From assembly GCA_016177205.1 (NCBI GenBank), contig JACOVS010000012.1, forward strand, positions 1 through 27,748: 27,748 nucleotides of DNA, given 5' to 3'. Made by a program: the position numbers and the translations under genes. Every line of letters starts with the position of its first letter. Within the stretch, counting starts at the first letter, position 1. Below the pieces are notes generated by a model, which worked only from the letters and a program-made list of their open reading frames with translations, searched no databases and was not told the origin of the DNA. Positions 1 to 7,521 of this stretch are shown piece after piece. The stretch is from Candidatus Aenigmatarchaeota archaeon (GTDB lineage: Archaea; Aenigmatarchaeota; Aenigmatarchaeia; JACPZZ01).

Positions 1-4
1 ACCG

Positions 5-274
5 ATGGATGTGATATATCCATATGTAGCATTAAACCAGAATACGAACAGTCCGATGACTTTAAAGACAAGGATTCAAATATCGGACGACGGAGTGAAA
101 AAATTCGGCGTCGATAGTGTGGGAAATTTTTTCAGGGACAAGACACGCGTGGACATTTACGGCGCACCTGCGTTTGACATAACCTTCCTGAGTTACAGGT
201 CTGTAAAAAACCGGCGGGCGCGGAAATCCAAAATGACGATAACCAGGAAGGTGGGCGCCTATCCCGTGCAATGA
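5..274 (+). CDS. Unidentified protein, probably the C-terminal part of a longer one
   Basis: An open frame of 89 codons ends with TGA at 272-274. It stays open to the left edge of the window (codon CCG at 2-4), so the ATG at 5 may be internal and the gene may begin outside. No ribosome binding site can be judged because only four bases precede it. The protein is rich in beta-prone segments and ends in a basic stretch (KNRRARKSKM, about residues 68-77). I do not recognise the family. It lies on the same strand as the ribosomal operon, but a promoter separates the two, so it is probably a separate unit. Confidence 0.5.
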   Translation: MDVIYPYVALNQNTNSPMTLKTRIQISDDGVKKFGVDSVGNFFRDKTRVDIYGAPAFDITFLSYRSVKNRRARKSKMTITRKVGAYPVQ

Positions 275-285
275 AAAGCGCCGCA

Positions 286-319
286 GAAAGCTTATAAAGG
301 CTACCCCATATTATAATTT
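286..319 (+). promoter_or_regulatory. Promoter of the ribosomal protein operon (BRE/TATA)
   Basis: GAAAG followed by CTTATAAA at 286-298 looks like an archaeal BRE plus TATA box and would start transcription near 320. A second AT-rich box, ATATTATAATTT at 308-319, could give a start near 338. The nearest downstream start codon is L3 at 538, so the transcript would carry a leader of about 200-220 bases, unusually long for an archaeon whose other genes look nearly leaderless. Confidence 0.5.
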
Positions 320-537
320 GGTACAATTACATTCGACATTAGATCGAATTTAGCAAAGGGCGATAAGACCTTGCGGTTTTGGTTCCCGCTCGGTTGTAAT
401 GCCCTCAAACCAAAAACCACAGTGCTGGCGTGGTTCTGTACAAACCTTTCCAAAAAGTTTGATCAAAAGAGAATGGAAAAGTTTGATCAAGAAGGTGCTT
501 CTTGGCTACAGTTTTTGATTAGACAGAGGTAGGTTAA
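320..537 (+). promoter_or_regulatory. Structured 5' leader of the L3 operon
   Basis: No coding frame of note. Several helices can be drawn by eye: ATTCGA 331-336 with TCGAAT 344-349; GGTTTTGGTT 375-384 with AACCAAAAACC 408-418 (one bulged A); AACCAC 415-420 with GTGGTT 430-435, which competes with the previous helix; TTGATCAA 459-466 with TTGATCAA 483-490; and AGAAG 490-494 with CTTCT 498-502. The two mutually exclusive pairings of 415-420 are what an attenuator or autoregulatory leader would show. The L3 ribosome binding site (GAGGT, 526-530) lies just beyond the last hairpin. A regulatory role is inference. Confidence 0.45.
453..490 (+). repeat. 14-base direct repeat AAAAGTTTGATCAA
   Basis: AAAAGTTTGATCAA occurs exactly at 453-466 and 477-490, a 24-base period. 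A partial echo (TTTTTGATTA) lies at 512-521. Each copy contains the palindrome TTGATCAA, so the two copies can also pair with each other in RNA. Confidence 0.7.
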
Positions 538-1527
538 ATGCCAAAAGTAAAATCCCCACGAAAAGGAAGCCTGGCGTTCAGGCCGCGCAAACGTGCTAAC
601 CGCATTTATCCAGTGATACGAACATGGCCTGTCCTAAAGGACGTCAAGCCGCTGGGGTTTGCGGGCTACAAGGCCGGCATGACGCATGTCATGGCCATCG
701 ACAAGCGCGCCAACTCTCCCACCGCAGGCCAACTGATGCAAATCCCGGTTACAATAATTGACTGCCCACCTGTTTTCGTTCTTGGCGTGCGCGCGTATTC
801 GCGTGATTACAACGGATTAAAACCTGCGAAAGACCTGTTCTTCAAAACCCTGCAAAAAAACCTTTCAAGGAAAATAAAGGTTCCCAAAAACTACGACTTC
901 GAGAACAAGCTCAAAGAGTTCGAAACTGCGGACATGGTTGATGTCAAATTGATCGTCCACACGCTGCCCGAAAGATCCGGTTTGGGCAAGAAGAAGCCGG
1001 AGATTTTCGAGCTTGCTATGGGCGGCCCGGACATCCGGGCAAAGGTTGAGTATGCCAAGCAGATACTCGGAAAGGAAATTTCCGTAAAAGATATACTGAA
1101 GAATGGAGACTGGGTTGACGCCGTATCGGTAACGACCGGAAAAGGCTTTGCGGGAACGATTAAAAGACAGGGCGTTAAAATGCTGGATCATAAGGAGGGC
1201 AAAAACAGGCGTGGCATAGGCTCAATGGGTCAAAAGAGGCCCGGAAAACTGCGCTGGACCGTGCCGTTGCCGGGCCAACTTGGTTTCCACACAAGGACCG
1301 AACTAAACAAAAGGATAATTTTCGTAGGCGACAAAAACAACGCCGTAACACCGGCGGGCGGGTTCGTGAAATACGGCGTTGTTCCGGATGAATATGTTAT
1401 TTTACAGGGCTCTGTTGCCGGCCCGAGAAAGAGGCTCATACGGTTGAGGTTTTCCATAAGGCCTCCCCTGCTTAACACTCCCCTGCCCGAGTTGAGGGCA
1501 GTCGCGCTGGAGAGCAAACAGGGATGA
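538..1527 (+). CDS. rpl3: Large ribosomal subunit protein uL3
   Basis: A 329-residue protein with the archaeal/eukaryotic uL3 layout: a basic N-terminus (SPRKGSLAFRPRKRA), GFAGYKAGMTH near residue 41, and the loop reaching towards the peptidyl transferase centre (GIGSMGQKRPGKLRW, about 224-238). uL3 binds 23S rRNA early in 50S assembly. The ATG at 538 follows GAGGT (526-530) at 7 bases. It is the first gene of a 21-gene run and sits behind a long leader. Length is close to the archaeal norm. Identification is secure. Confidence 0.97.
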   Translation: MPKVKSPRKGSLAFRPRKRANRIYPVIRTWPVLKDVKPLGFAGYKAGMTHVMAIDKRANSPTAGQLMQIPVTIIDCPPVFVLGVRAYSRDYNGLKPAKDLFFKTLQKNLSRKIKVPKNYDFENKLKEFETADMVDVKLIVHTLPERSGLGKKKPEIFELAMGGPDIRAKVEYAKQILGKEISVKDILKNGDWVDAVSVTTGKGFAGTIKRQGVKMLDHKEGKNRRGIGSMGQKRPGKLRWTVPLPGQLGFHTRTELNKRIIFVGDKNNAVTPAGGFVKYGVVPDEYVILQGSVAGPRKRLIRLRFSIRPPLLNTPLPELRAVALESKQG

Positions 1528-1587
1528 CATTCAATAATTATTCCGGTAATAGTACAATATCATGCTTGTTTAAGCAGGGTGTATGAC

Positions 1588-2382
1588 ATGGCAAAGATCA
1601 ATGTTTACGACATGCAAGGGAAGGTAAAAGGGCAGATGGATTTGCCTGGGGTGTTTTCCAGAGAGGTAAGAACGGATCTGATACAAAGGGCGTTCCTGTC
1701 TTTGATGTCCAATTCCAGGCGCAAGCACTCCAAAGACCCGATGTCCGGCAAGAGGACGTCGGCGCATTACCACGGCCGCAGAAACGTTTTCCAGTCCATG
1801 GCAAACAGGGAGATGGCGCGCGGGCCAAGGATAACCGGACAAGGCTACCTGAATTTGCGCCTAAGATTTGCGCCGCACGCCGTGAAGGGCCGGTTAGCCC
1901 ACCCGCCCACAGAAGACAAAATATTCGCGGAAAAGATAAACGACAAGGAAAGGCGGATTGCGATATTATCGGCGATCGCTGCAACAGCGGACAAGGGTCT
2001 GGTCTCCGGGCGCGGGCACAGGACGCCGAAAATCGATTTACCCATTGTGATAGACGACAGCCTGCAAAAAGCCGGCAGGACCAATGAAGTGGAAAAACTG
2101 CTGCTTGCGCTGGGACTAAGCGAAGAGCTTGAAAGGGCAGCGGAAAAAACCATCCGGGCTGGCCGCGGAAAATCAAGAGGAAGAAAATACAAGGGCAAAA
2201 CCGGCCCCCTGATAATCGTGAGCAGGAACGAAGGTGTGGCAGGGGCCGCACGGAACATAGAAGGCGTAGACGTCATCGAACTGTCCAATATCAACGCAAA
2301 ACTGTTGGCGCCGGGCGGAAAGCCCGGACGCCTCGCGGTGTGGACGGAATCGGCTGTAAAGAAACTGTCGGAGTATGATTAA
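1588..2382 (+). CDS. rpl4: Large ribosomal subunit protein uL4
   Basis: A 264-residue uL4 that lines the nascent peptide exit tunnel. The basic extended loop is seen around residues 48-95 (SNSRRKHSKDPMSGKR, then FQSMANREMARGPR), and the C-terminal part has the expected PGGKPGRLAVWTESA. A GTG three codons upstream (1579) is in frame, but it overlaps GGGTG at 1577-1581, which is correctly spaced as the ribosome binding site of the ATG at 1588, so ATG is chosen. The 60-base gap from L3 is the largest in the first part of the operon. L23 follows with no gap. Confidence 0.97.
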   Translation: MAKINVYDMQGKVKGQMDLPGVFSREVRTDLIQRAFLSLMSNSRRKHSKDPMSGKRTSAHYHGRRNVFQSMANREMARGPRITGQGYLNLRLRFAPHAVKGRLAHPPTEDKIFAEKINDKERRIAILSAIAATADKGLVSGRGHRTPKIDLPIVIDDSLQKAGRTNEVEKLLLALGLSEELERAAEKTIRAGRGKSRGRKYKGKTGPLIIVSRNEGVAGAARNIEGVDVIELSNINAKLLAPGGKPGRLAVWTESAVKKLSEYD

Positions 2383-2754
2383 ATGGCAGAAGAAAAAAAG
2401 GACAAGACAAAGAAAACGAATAAGGCCGTAAAGGCTGCCGAAACGTCAAAGGCCGAACCGAAAGAAAAGAAAACTCTGCGAAGAACGCCGACAAAAAACG
2501 AGTGGGAAATACTGGCGCATCCGCTTATGACCGAAAAATCGATCGGGCTGATAGAAAAAGAAAACAAGCTCGTGTTTGTTGTGGACCTTAGGTCAAACAA
2601 GGTGGACATAAAAAACGCCATGGAAAAGGCGTTTGACGTCAAAGTGGACGACGTAACGACTGCGATAACCAGAAAAGGCCAAAAAAAGGCTTTCATAAAA
2701 TTATCAAAGGACAGTTCGGCGTCGGAAGTTGCTACGCGACTGGGCATGCTATAA
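2383..2754 (+). CDS. rpl23: Large ribosomal subunit protein uL23
   Basis: 123 residues. The uL23 core starts near residue 43 (WEILAHPLMTEKSIGLIEKE) and runs to the C-terminus. uL23 sits at the tunnel exit and is the docking site for SRP and other nascent-chain factors. The first 40 or so residues are a lysine- and glutamate-rich extension (EEKKDKTKKTNKAVK) beyond the usual archaeal length of about 85. The ATG directly abuts the L4 stop codon (TAA 2380-2382), which points to translational coupling. Confidence 0.96.
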   Translation: MAEEKKDKTKKTNKAVKAAETSKAEPKEKKTLRRTPTKNEWEILAHPLMTEKSIGLIEKENKLVFVVDLRSNKVDIKNAMEKAFDVKVDDVTTAITRKGQKKAFIKLSKDSSASEVATRLGML

Positions 2755-2766
2755 GGGTTGGTGTAA

Positions 2767-3480
2767 ATGGGAAAACGGCAGATTGTGAGGGCAAGAGGAA
2801 AAGGTTCGATGAGTTACACCGCTCCTTCGCATAATTGGGCAGGCGTTGTCGAATATCCGCAGATTACAGAAACACAAAACCTGACGCAGGCCATCGTAAC
2901 CGAACTGGTACACGACCCGGGCCGCAACGCGCCGCTGGCCAGGATAAAACTGGCGGACGGGGAGGAAATGCTGGTCATAGCGCCGGAAGGGATCCAGGTG
3001 GGAAGCACGATATCATGCGGAATAACAGCCCCGATAACCCCGGGCAATGTTTTAACGCTTTCGGAAATACCAGAACGCACCCTGATATACGGAATTGAAT
3101 CGAAACCCGGTTCCGGGCCGAAGTTCTGCAGATCCTCGGGCTCGTTTGGCATAATCGTTTCACACGATATCGGGAAAGCGTTTGTGCAAATGCCGTCCGG
3201 CGAAATCAAGGAATTTAAACCGCTGTGCCGCGCGGCAATAGGCGTGCCTGCCGGCGGCGGGCGCAAGGACAAACCGTTTGTCAAGGGCGGGTCAAAACTT
3301 CATCTGATGCGTGCGCGCGGAAAACTATTCCCCAGGTCGAAAGGCGTTGTTATGAACGCGGCAGACCATCCTTTCGGCGGGAAGACGAGGCCGGGCCACC
3401 CGAAAACGGTTTCGAGAAACGCGCCGCCCGGACAAAAGATCGGTTATATAGCTGCAAGAAGAACAGGAAGGAAGAAGTGA
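2767..3480 (+). CDS. rpl2: Large ribosomal subunit protein uL2
   Basis: 237 residues. The RNA-binding N-terminal domain (MGKRQIVRARGKGSM) leads into an OB/SH3-like fold. The C-terminal AADHPFGGKTRPGHPKT carries the conserved histidine loop that reaches the peptidyl transferase region in known ribosomes. uL2 is needed for subunit joining. The gene follows L23 by 12 bases, with GGGTTGGTG just before the ATG. Length and motifs are normal for an archaeon. Confidence 0.97.
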   Translation: MGKRQIVRARGKGSMSYTAPSHNWAGVVEYPQITETQNLTQAIVTELVHDPGRNAPLARIKLADGEEMLVIAPEGIQVGSTISCGITAPITPGNVLTLSEIPERTLIYGIESKPGSGPKFCRSSGSFGIIVSHDIGKAFVQMPSGEIKEFKPLCRAAIGVPAGGGRKDKPFVKGGSKLHLMRARGKLFPRSKGVVMNAADHPFGGKTRPGHPKTVSRNAPPGQKIGYIAARRTGRKK

Positions 3481-3484
3481 GCAT

Positions 3485-3868
3485 ATGGCAAAAAAATTCC
3501 TATTCCAGGGCAAATCATTGGAAGAACTGCAGGCCATGTCGCTGGAAGATTTTTCCAAGCTGCTAAAATCAAGGGCGAGAAGGGCCCTGAAACGGGGATT
3601 GACCGGGCAGGAAAAAATATTATTGGAGACCGTTCGAAGGGAGCCGGACAAATTCCACAAAACACACTGCAGGGAAATGGTAATCCTGCCGGAAATGGTC
3701 GGCAAGAAGTTCGGGGTGCACAACGGCAAGGAATTCTTCGCACTGGCGGTTACGGAAGAAATGATCGGCCACAGGTTGGGGGAGTTCTCGCACACCACAA
3801 AAGAAGTAAAACACTCCGCGCCCGGAATAGGCGCTACCAAGTCGAGCAAGTATATACCTTTGAAGTGA
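3485..3868 (+). CDS. rps19: Small ribosomal subunit protein uS19
   Basis: 127 residues. The uS19 signature lies in the second half (HCREMVILPEMVGKKFGVH, then GHRLGEFSHTTK), ending in the archaeal tail with PGIGATKSSKYIPLK. The N-terminal helical half is the archaeal/eukaryotic extension. uS19 binds the 16S rRNA head near uS13. The ATG is four bases after the L2 stop, and the L2 3' end supplies GAAGTGA as a ribosome binding site. Confidence 0.96.
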   Translation: MAKKFLFQGKSLEELQAMSLEDFSKLLKSRARRALKRGLTGQEKILLETVRREPDKFHKTHCREMVILPEMVGKKFGVHNGKEFFALAVTEEMIGHRLGEFSHTTKEVKHSAPGIGATKSSKYIPLK

Positions 3869-3873
3869 TTGTC

Positions 3874-4266
3874 ATGGCTGATGCAAAATACTCTATGGAA
3901 ATGGATCCGAAAATATCAGCAAAGGCGTACGGAAGGGCCCTGCGAATTTCGACAAAACACGCTATTGAGATATGCAGGTGCATAAGCGGAAGGAATTTGC
4001 AAAAATCCAAGGCTATGCTGCAGAACATAGCCGCGCGCAAAGCCTCTTTGGACGGCAGGTTTTACACAAACGCCACCGCCGAAATGATAAGCCTGCTGGA
4101 GAGCGCGGAAGCGAACGCAAAAGCGAAGGGGCTTGATGTGAACAAACTTATAGTCAAGGCGTCGGCGACAAAGGGATTCACGTTCACAAGACCGAGATCA
4201 AGAAGGAAATTGGCAGGGCAAACAGGCAGGATGACAAACGTACAGGTAATGTTGAGGCTGGCGTAA
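3874..4266 (+). CDS. rpl22: Large ribosomal subunit protein uL22
   Basis: 130 residues from the ATG at 3874; an in-frame GTG at 3865 would add three residues and overlap the S19 stop. GTGAT (3865-3869) fits better as the ribosome binding site of the ATG. It shows the uL22 helical core (SAKAYGRALRISTKHA) and the tunnel-lining beta hairpin region (FTRPRSRRKLAGQTGRMTN, about 107-125). The C-terminus is somewhat shorter than in many archaeal homologues. S3 begins immediately after the stop codon. Confidence 0.95.
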   Translation: MADAKYSMEMDPKISAKAYGRALRISTKHAIEICRCISGRNLQKSKAMLQNIAARKASLDGRFYTNATAEMISLLESAEANAKAKGLDVNKLIVKASATKGFTFTRPRSRRKLAGQTGRMTNVQVMLRLA

Positions 4267-4890
4267 ATGGCAAAGGAAATCAAATTCGTCAAAGAAGGGA
4301 TAAGATCGGTTTTCATAGAGGAATATCTAAAGAGCCAGTTCCAGAGGGCCGACTACTCGCACATAGAAGTAAGTAGAACCCCGCTGGGAACCAGGATCAT
4401 AATTTATGCAAACAGGCCGGGAATCGTGATAGGGCGCGGCGGAGAAAAAATAAAAGCGATAACCGCGCATTTGCGCGACCACTTCAAGCTGGACAACCCG
4501 CAGCTGGACGTGAAAGAGGTGCGGGATCCGGACCTGGACGCGCAGATCATAGCAAGGCAGATCGCATCCTCGCTGGAGCGCGGATTAAACCACAAGCGCG
4601 TCGCGAATATGACAATAAAACGGGTCATGGATTCGGGAGCTGTCGGCATACAAATAAGGATATCCGGAAAACTGGGCGGCGAAAAATCAAGGACCGAAAA
4701 ATTCATGCAGGGGTATCTGCAACACTCGGGCGAAACAGCGGACAGGCTGGTTTCAAAGGGCAAGGCCGAAGCGCTGCTAAAACCCGGGAAGGCCGGCGTA
4801 CAGGTAAAAATAATGGCCATCAACATAGAGCAGGAGATGAAGCAGCAAAAACAGGAAATTGCGGTTGAACAAGCGGAGAAAAAGGAGTGA
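4267..4890 (+). CDS. rps3: Small ribosomal subunit protein uS3
   Basis: 207 residues. The N-terminal type II KH domain has its GxxG loop in GIVIGRGGEKIKAI (about 55-68), followed by the conserved C-terminal domain (VMDSGAVGIQIRISGKLGG, about 120-138). uS3 lines the mRNA entry site and contributes to helicase activity in bacterial ribosomes. The tail is rich in glutamine, lysine and glutamate. The ATG abuts the L22 stop, and the 3' end carries GGAG (4884-4887), which serves the next gene. Confidence 0.96.
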   Translation: MAKEIKFVKEGIRSVFIEEYLKSQFQRADYSHIEVSRTPLGTRIIIYANRPGIVIGRGGEKIKAITAHLRDHFKLDNPQLDVKEVRDPDLDAQIIARQIASSLERGLNHKRVANMTIKRVMDSGAVGIQIRISGKLGGEKSRTEKFMQGYLQHSGETADRLVSKGKAEALLKPGKAGVQVKIMAINIEQEMKQQKQEIAVEQAEKKE

Positions 4891-4894
4891 TGAT

Positions 4895-5149
4895 TTGGCT
4901 GTAATCAAACCAAAGGACGTGAGGGGCATGAAGCCCGAGGAAAGGATGAAAAGACTGGGCGAATTCCGTCTGGAGTTATCCAAGCTCAAAGGCAGCTCTG
5001 CGGTCGGTGCAAGCATAAAAGAACCGGGAAAGGTCAAAGAACTTAGAAAAGCGGTTGCAAGGATACTTACCATCAACAAAGAAGAGACAAGCGTTCCCAA
5101 CATGACTAAAAAGAAGATAAAAAAATTTGAAGGGGGTAAAGAAGGGTAG
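4895..5149 (+). CDS. rpl29: Large ribosomal subunit protein uL29 (TTG start)
   Basis: 84 residues. The best start is the TTG at 4895: GGAG at 4884-4887 lies seven bases upstream, and the protein then begins MAVIKPKDVRGMKPEERM, which matches uL29. A longer reading from 4859 would overlap S3 by 32 bases and has no support. The core has the two-helix hairpin (RLGEFRLELSKLKG, then VKELRKAVARILTI). Residues 68-84 form a basic tail beyond the usual length. uL29 sits at the tunnel exit with uL23. Confidence 0.93.
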   Translation: MAVIKPKDVRGMKPEERMKRLGEFRLELSKLKGSSAVGASIKEPGKVKELRKAVARILTINKEETSVPNMTKKKIKKFEGGKEG

Positions 5150-5452
5150 ATGGCAGACACTTGCCCCAATTGCGGGTTGCCCAGAGAACTTTGCGTGTGC
5201 GTCGCGATGGGTATAAAGGACCAGCAAATACTGGTATACCTTGACAAGAGAAGTTACGGAAAAAACGTGACTATCATCGAAGGCGTCGACGAAAAAAACG
5301 CAAAGGACCTGACAAAGACCTTGAAATCAAGGCTTGCCTGCGGCGGAACGTACAAAGACGGCAGAATAGAACTGCAGGGCGACCATAAAAACAAGCTGAA
5401 AGTCATGCTTGTAAAATACGGCTTCAAGGAAGCGCAAATACGGGTGAAATGA
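5150..5452 (+). CDS. Translation initiation factor aIF1 (SUI1) with N-terminal zinc knuckle
   Basis: 100 residues. A short cysteine cluster, CPNCGLPRELCVC (cysteines 6, 9, 15, 17), precedes a SUI1/eIF1 domain (about 24-100) with the basic loop DKRSYGKNVTII and the conserved CGGTYKDGRIELQGDH. aIF1 binds the 30S platform and checks start-codon selection. The ATG abuts the L29 stop. Its place between L29 and Rnp1 is the standard euryarchaeal arrangement. The four-cysteine knuckle occurs in many archaeal aIF1 proteins; zinc binding here is inferred. Confidence 0.93.
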   Translation: MADTCPNCGLPRELCVCVAMGIKDQQILVYLDKRSYGKNVTIIEGVDEKNAKDLTKTLKSRLACGGTYKDGRIELQGDHKNKLKVMLVKYGFKEAQIRVK

Positions 5453-5454
5453 AA

Positions 5455-5724
5455 ATGATAACGCCTTCCAACTTAACGAAGCACGAGCTTATCGGGCTGA
5501 AATGCGAGGCGCTTTCAAAGGCGGAAAACAAAAAAATCGACGGGTGTGTGGTTGACGAAACAAGGAACACGCTCGTAATGATGACGGAAAGGGGAAAAAG
5601 AACGCTAATAAAGGAAAAGTACAAGTTTGTGTTCAAGCTGCCCGAGAAGAAAGTTATTGTCGACGGGGAAAACCTTGTCGGCAAGCCCAAAGACAGGATA
5701 AAGAAAAAAATTGACAAATGGTGA
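5455..5724 (+). CDS. rnp1: RNase P protein component 1 (Rnp1, Pop4/Rpp29 family)
   Basis: 89 residues from the ATG at 5455. Another ATG two codons upstream (5449) overlaps the aIF1 stop as ATGA, but GGTGA at 5443-5447 is placed for the later ATG. The protein has the Sm-like barrel of the Rpp29 family: LIGLKCEALSKAEN, then GCVVDETRNTLVM and RTLIKEKYKFVFKLP. With Rnp4 it binds the specificity domain of RNase P RNA and aids tRNA 5' processing. The family normally occurs between aIF1 and S17, as here. Confidence 0.92.
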   Translation: MITPSNLTKHELIGLKCEALSKAENKKIDGCVVDETRNTLVMMTERGKRTLIKEKYKFVFKLPEKKVIVDGENLVGKPKDRIKKKIDKW

Positions 5725-5728
5725 TCGG

Positions 5729-6067
5729 ATGAAAAGCAAACAGAATATCGGCGTGGACGCGAAGCCCCCGGCAAAGGCGTGCGGCGACAAAAAATGCTGC
5801 TGGCACGGCTCACTGCCTGTGCGGGGGCGGGTGTTCCAGGGAGAGGTCATCTCGGACAGGGCCTCAAAGACGGTTGTTGTCAAGTGGGGGTATAACAAAT
5901 TCATACCGAAATACCAGCGTTATGAACGGAGGAACACGACAGTTAGGGCCTACAACCCGGAGTGCATAGCGGCAAAGGCGGGCGATGACGTGAAAATAGC
6001 GGAATGCAGGCCGCTGAGCAAGACAAAGTCGTTCACAGTGGTTGAAAAGAACGGCGGGGCGAAATAA
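5729..6067 (+). CDS. rps17: Small ribosomal subunit protein uS17
   Basis: 112 residues. The archaeal uS17 signature is clear: GVDAKPPAKACGDKKCCWHG, then LPVRGRVFQGEVISD and an OB fold (TVVVKWGYNKFIPKYQRYER). The CX4CCxH cluster (residues 18-26) corresponds to the cysteine-rich insertion of archaeal homologues. An upstream in-frame TTG (5711) lies inside Rnp1 and is not needed; GGTGAT (5720-5725) precedes the ATG at 5729. uS17 binds 16S rRNA early in assembly. Confidence 0.95.
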   Translation: MKSKQNIGVDAKPPAKACGDKKCCWHGSLPVRGRVFQGEVISDRASKTVVVKWGYNKFIPKYQRYERRNTTVRAYNPECIAAKAGDDVKIAECRPLSKTKSFTVVEKNGGAK

Positions 6068-6068
6068 A

Positions 6069-6467
6069 ATGAAGGCCATATCGTCATCCGCATCGCGCGG
6101 AATCAATGTCGACTCGATAATAAACTGCGCGGACAACTCGGGGTCGAAAACGCTTAATGTAATAGCTGTAAAGGTGTACAAGAGCACCAAGCGTAAAAAG
6201 CCTGCCGCGGCCATAGGCGACCTGATAGTGTGCTCGACTGTGAAAGGCGACGTGAAAAAGAGGCATGAGATTGCTCTTGCCGTCATCATCAGGCAGAAAA
6301 AGGAGTACAGGCGGGCCAACGGCATGAGAATAACGTTTGAGGATAACGCAGCCGTTGTTGTGAACGACCGCGGGGAACCGGTTGGGACCGAAATAAAAGG
6401 GCCGGTTGCGAAAGAGGCTGTGGAGAGGTTTTCCGCTATCGGGAAAATAGCCTCGCAAATCGTATGA
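6069..6467 (+). CDS. rpl14: Large ribosomal subunit protein uL14
   Basis: 132 residues. The uL14 barrel shows INCADNSGSKTLNVIAVKVY and later MRITFEDNAAVVVNDRG, with EAVERFSAIGKIASQIV at the end. uL14 sits at the subunit interface and contacts the 30S. The ATG at 6069 is two bases after the S17 stop; an earlier in-frame start at 6042 would overlap S17. Length is normal for archaea. Confidence 0.96.
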   Translation: MKAISSSASRGINVDSIINCADNSGSKTLNVIAVKVYKSTKRKKPAAAIGDLIVCSTVKGDVKKRHEIALAVIIRQKKEYRRANGMRITFEDNAAVVVNDRGEPVGTEIKGPVAKEAVERFSAIGKIASQIV

Positions 6468-6483
6468 ATAAAAGGGGATGAAA

Positions 6484-6828
6484 ATGAAAACCAAAAATGT
6501 GCCTTTGCACAAAAAGAAAAAGCTGGTGAACGTTGCGCTCAACAGGGACCTGAGGGCGCAACTGAAAAGGCGATCGCTGGGCCTGCGCAAGGGGGACGAG
6601 GTGCAGATCATCAAGGGCAGATTCAAAAACACGAAAGGGACGGTCACAAAAGTGGACCTTAAAAGAATGAAGATTTATATTGACACCGCTGTGATTAAAA
6701 AGAAAAGCGGCGGGCAGGTGCAGGTTCCCATTGCAACGGCAAAGCTCAGGATAACCAAACTAACCGCTACGGACAAGAACAGGCAGAAACTTTTGGGATC
6801 TGCAGGAAAAGAAAGGGTGCAATTATGA
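6484..6828 (+). CDS. rpl24: Large ribosomal subunit protein uL24
   Basis: 114 residues from the ATG at 6484. The ATG two codons earlier (6478) overlaps the AGGGGAT (6473-6479) that is properly spaced for 6484. The protein has the archaeal N-terminus (VPLHKKKKLVNVALNRDL) and a KOW motif (LRKGDEVQIIKGRFKNTKG, about 36-54). uL24 initiates 50S assembly and lies near the tunnel exit. The stop overlaps the S4e start as ATGA. Confidence 0.94.
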   Translation: MKTKNVPLHKKKKLVNVALNRDLRAQLKRRSLGLRKGDEVQIIKGRFKNTKGTVTKVDLKRMKIYIDTAVIKKKSGGQVQVPIATAKLRITKLTATDKNRQKLLGSAGKERVQL

Positions 6829-7520
6829 GGATTAAACGGGGGATGGCCCCGAAATTCTGGAAAATAGAAACGAAAACGAGGGCGTTAACAACCAGCCCGA
6901 GCGCCGGACCCCATCCCGCATTTTCGTCAATCCCTTTGCGGATAATCATACGCGACATACTCGGTATATCCGAAAGCGCTTCTGAGGCTAAAGCCATACT
7001 GAACGCTGGCAAGGTCCAGATTGACGGGATAACCAGAAAGGACCCCGGCTTTCCTGTCGGATTAATGGACGTTGTCCACATACCAGACACGCAAAAATAT
7101 TATCGCGTAATGCCTTCGGCGAAGGGGCTCATGCTAAAAGAAATGACAAAGGACTATGATAAAAAAATGCTGAAGATAAAAAACAAGAGAACTTTAGGCG
7201 CCGACAAGGTGCAGCTTAATTTTCACGACGGCACGAACACAACCCTGGCTAACGCGAATTACAACCCGAATGACGCGGTCGTTGTGAAACTGCCTTCAAA
7301 GGAAATAGTCTCCCACGTCCCCCTGGAAACAGGCGTTTCCCTGCTTATAACCGGGGGCAAGAACATCGGCAAGATTGCAAAGCTTAAAAAAATAGAAAGG
7401 ATCAGCGGCTCGCGGGCCGACGAGCTGATAGTTGAAACAGAGAACGGCGACCACAAAACACAGGTCAAGTTCGTGTTTGCCATAGGCAAAGGAAAGCCGT
7501 TGATAGACTTAGGTGAATAA
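6825..7520 (+). CDS. rps4e: Small ribosomal subunit protein eS4
   Basis: 231 residues. This is an archaeal/eukaryotic-specific ribosomal protein. Order: a basic N-terminus (RIKRGMAPKFWKIE), an S4-like RNA-binding region (IRDILGISESASEAKAILN), the central eS4 domain (VQLNFHDGTNTTLANANY) and a C-terminal KOW segment (GVSLLITGGKNIGKIAKL). Start ATG at 6825 overlaps the L24 stop by four bases. The L5 ribosome binding site (AGGTGA, 7511-7516) is embedded in its last codons. Confidence 0.95.
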   Translation: MRIKRGMAPKFWKIETKTRALTTSPSAGPHPAFSSIPLRIIIRDILGISESASEAKAILNAGKVQIDGITRKDPGFPVGLMDVVHIPDTQKYYRVMPSAKGLMLKEMTKDYDKKMLKIKNKRTLGADKVQLNFHDGTNTTLANANYNPNDAVVVKLPSKEIVSHVPLETGVSLLITGGKNIGKIAKLKKIERISGSRADELIVETENGDHKTQVKFVFAIGKGKPLIDLGE

Positions 7521-7521
7521 G

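Noticed and set aside
320..537. The L3 leader as a tRNA, SRP RNA, RNase P RNA or box C/D RNA.
   Set aside because: No GGTTCGA T-loop or cloverleaf; no paired C and D boxes; too short and without the conserved cores of SRP or RNase P RNA.
1528..1587. The AT-rich 60-base gap between L3 and L4 as an internal promoter.
   Set aside because: No convincing BRE plus TATA box at the right distance to L4; GGGTG supplies the translation signal.
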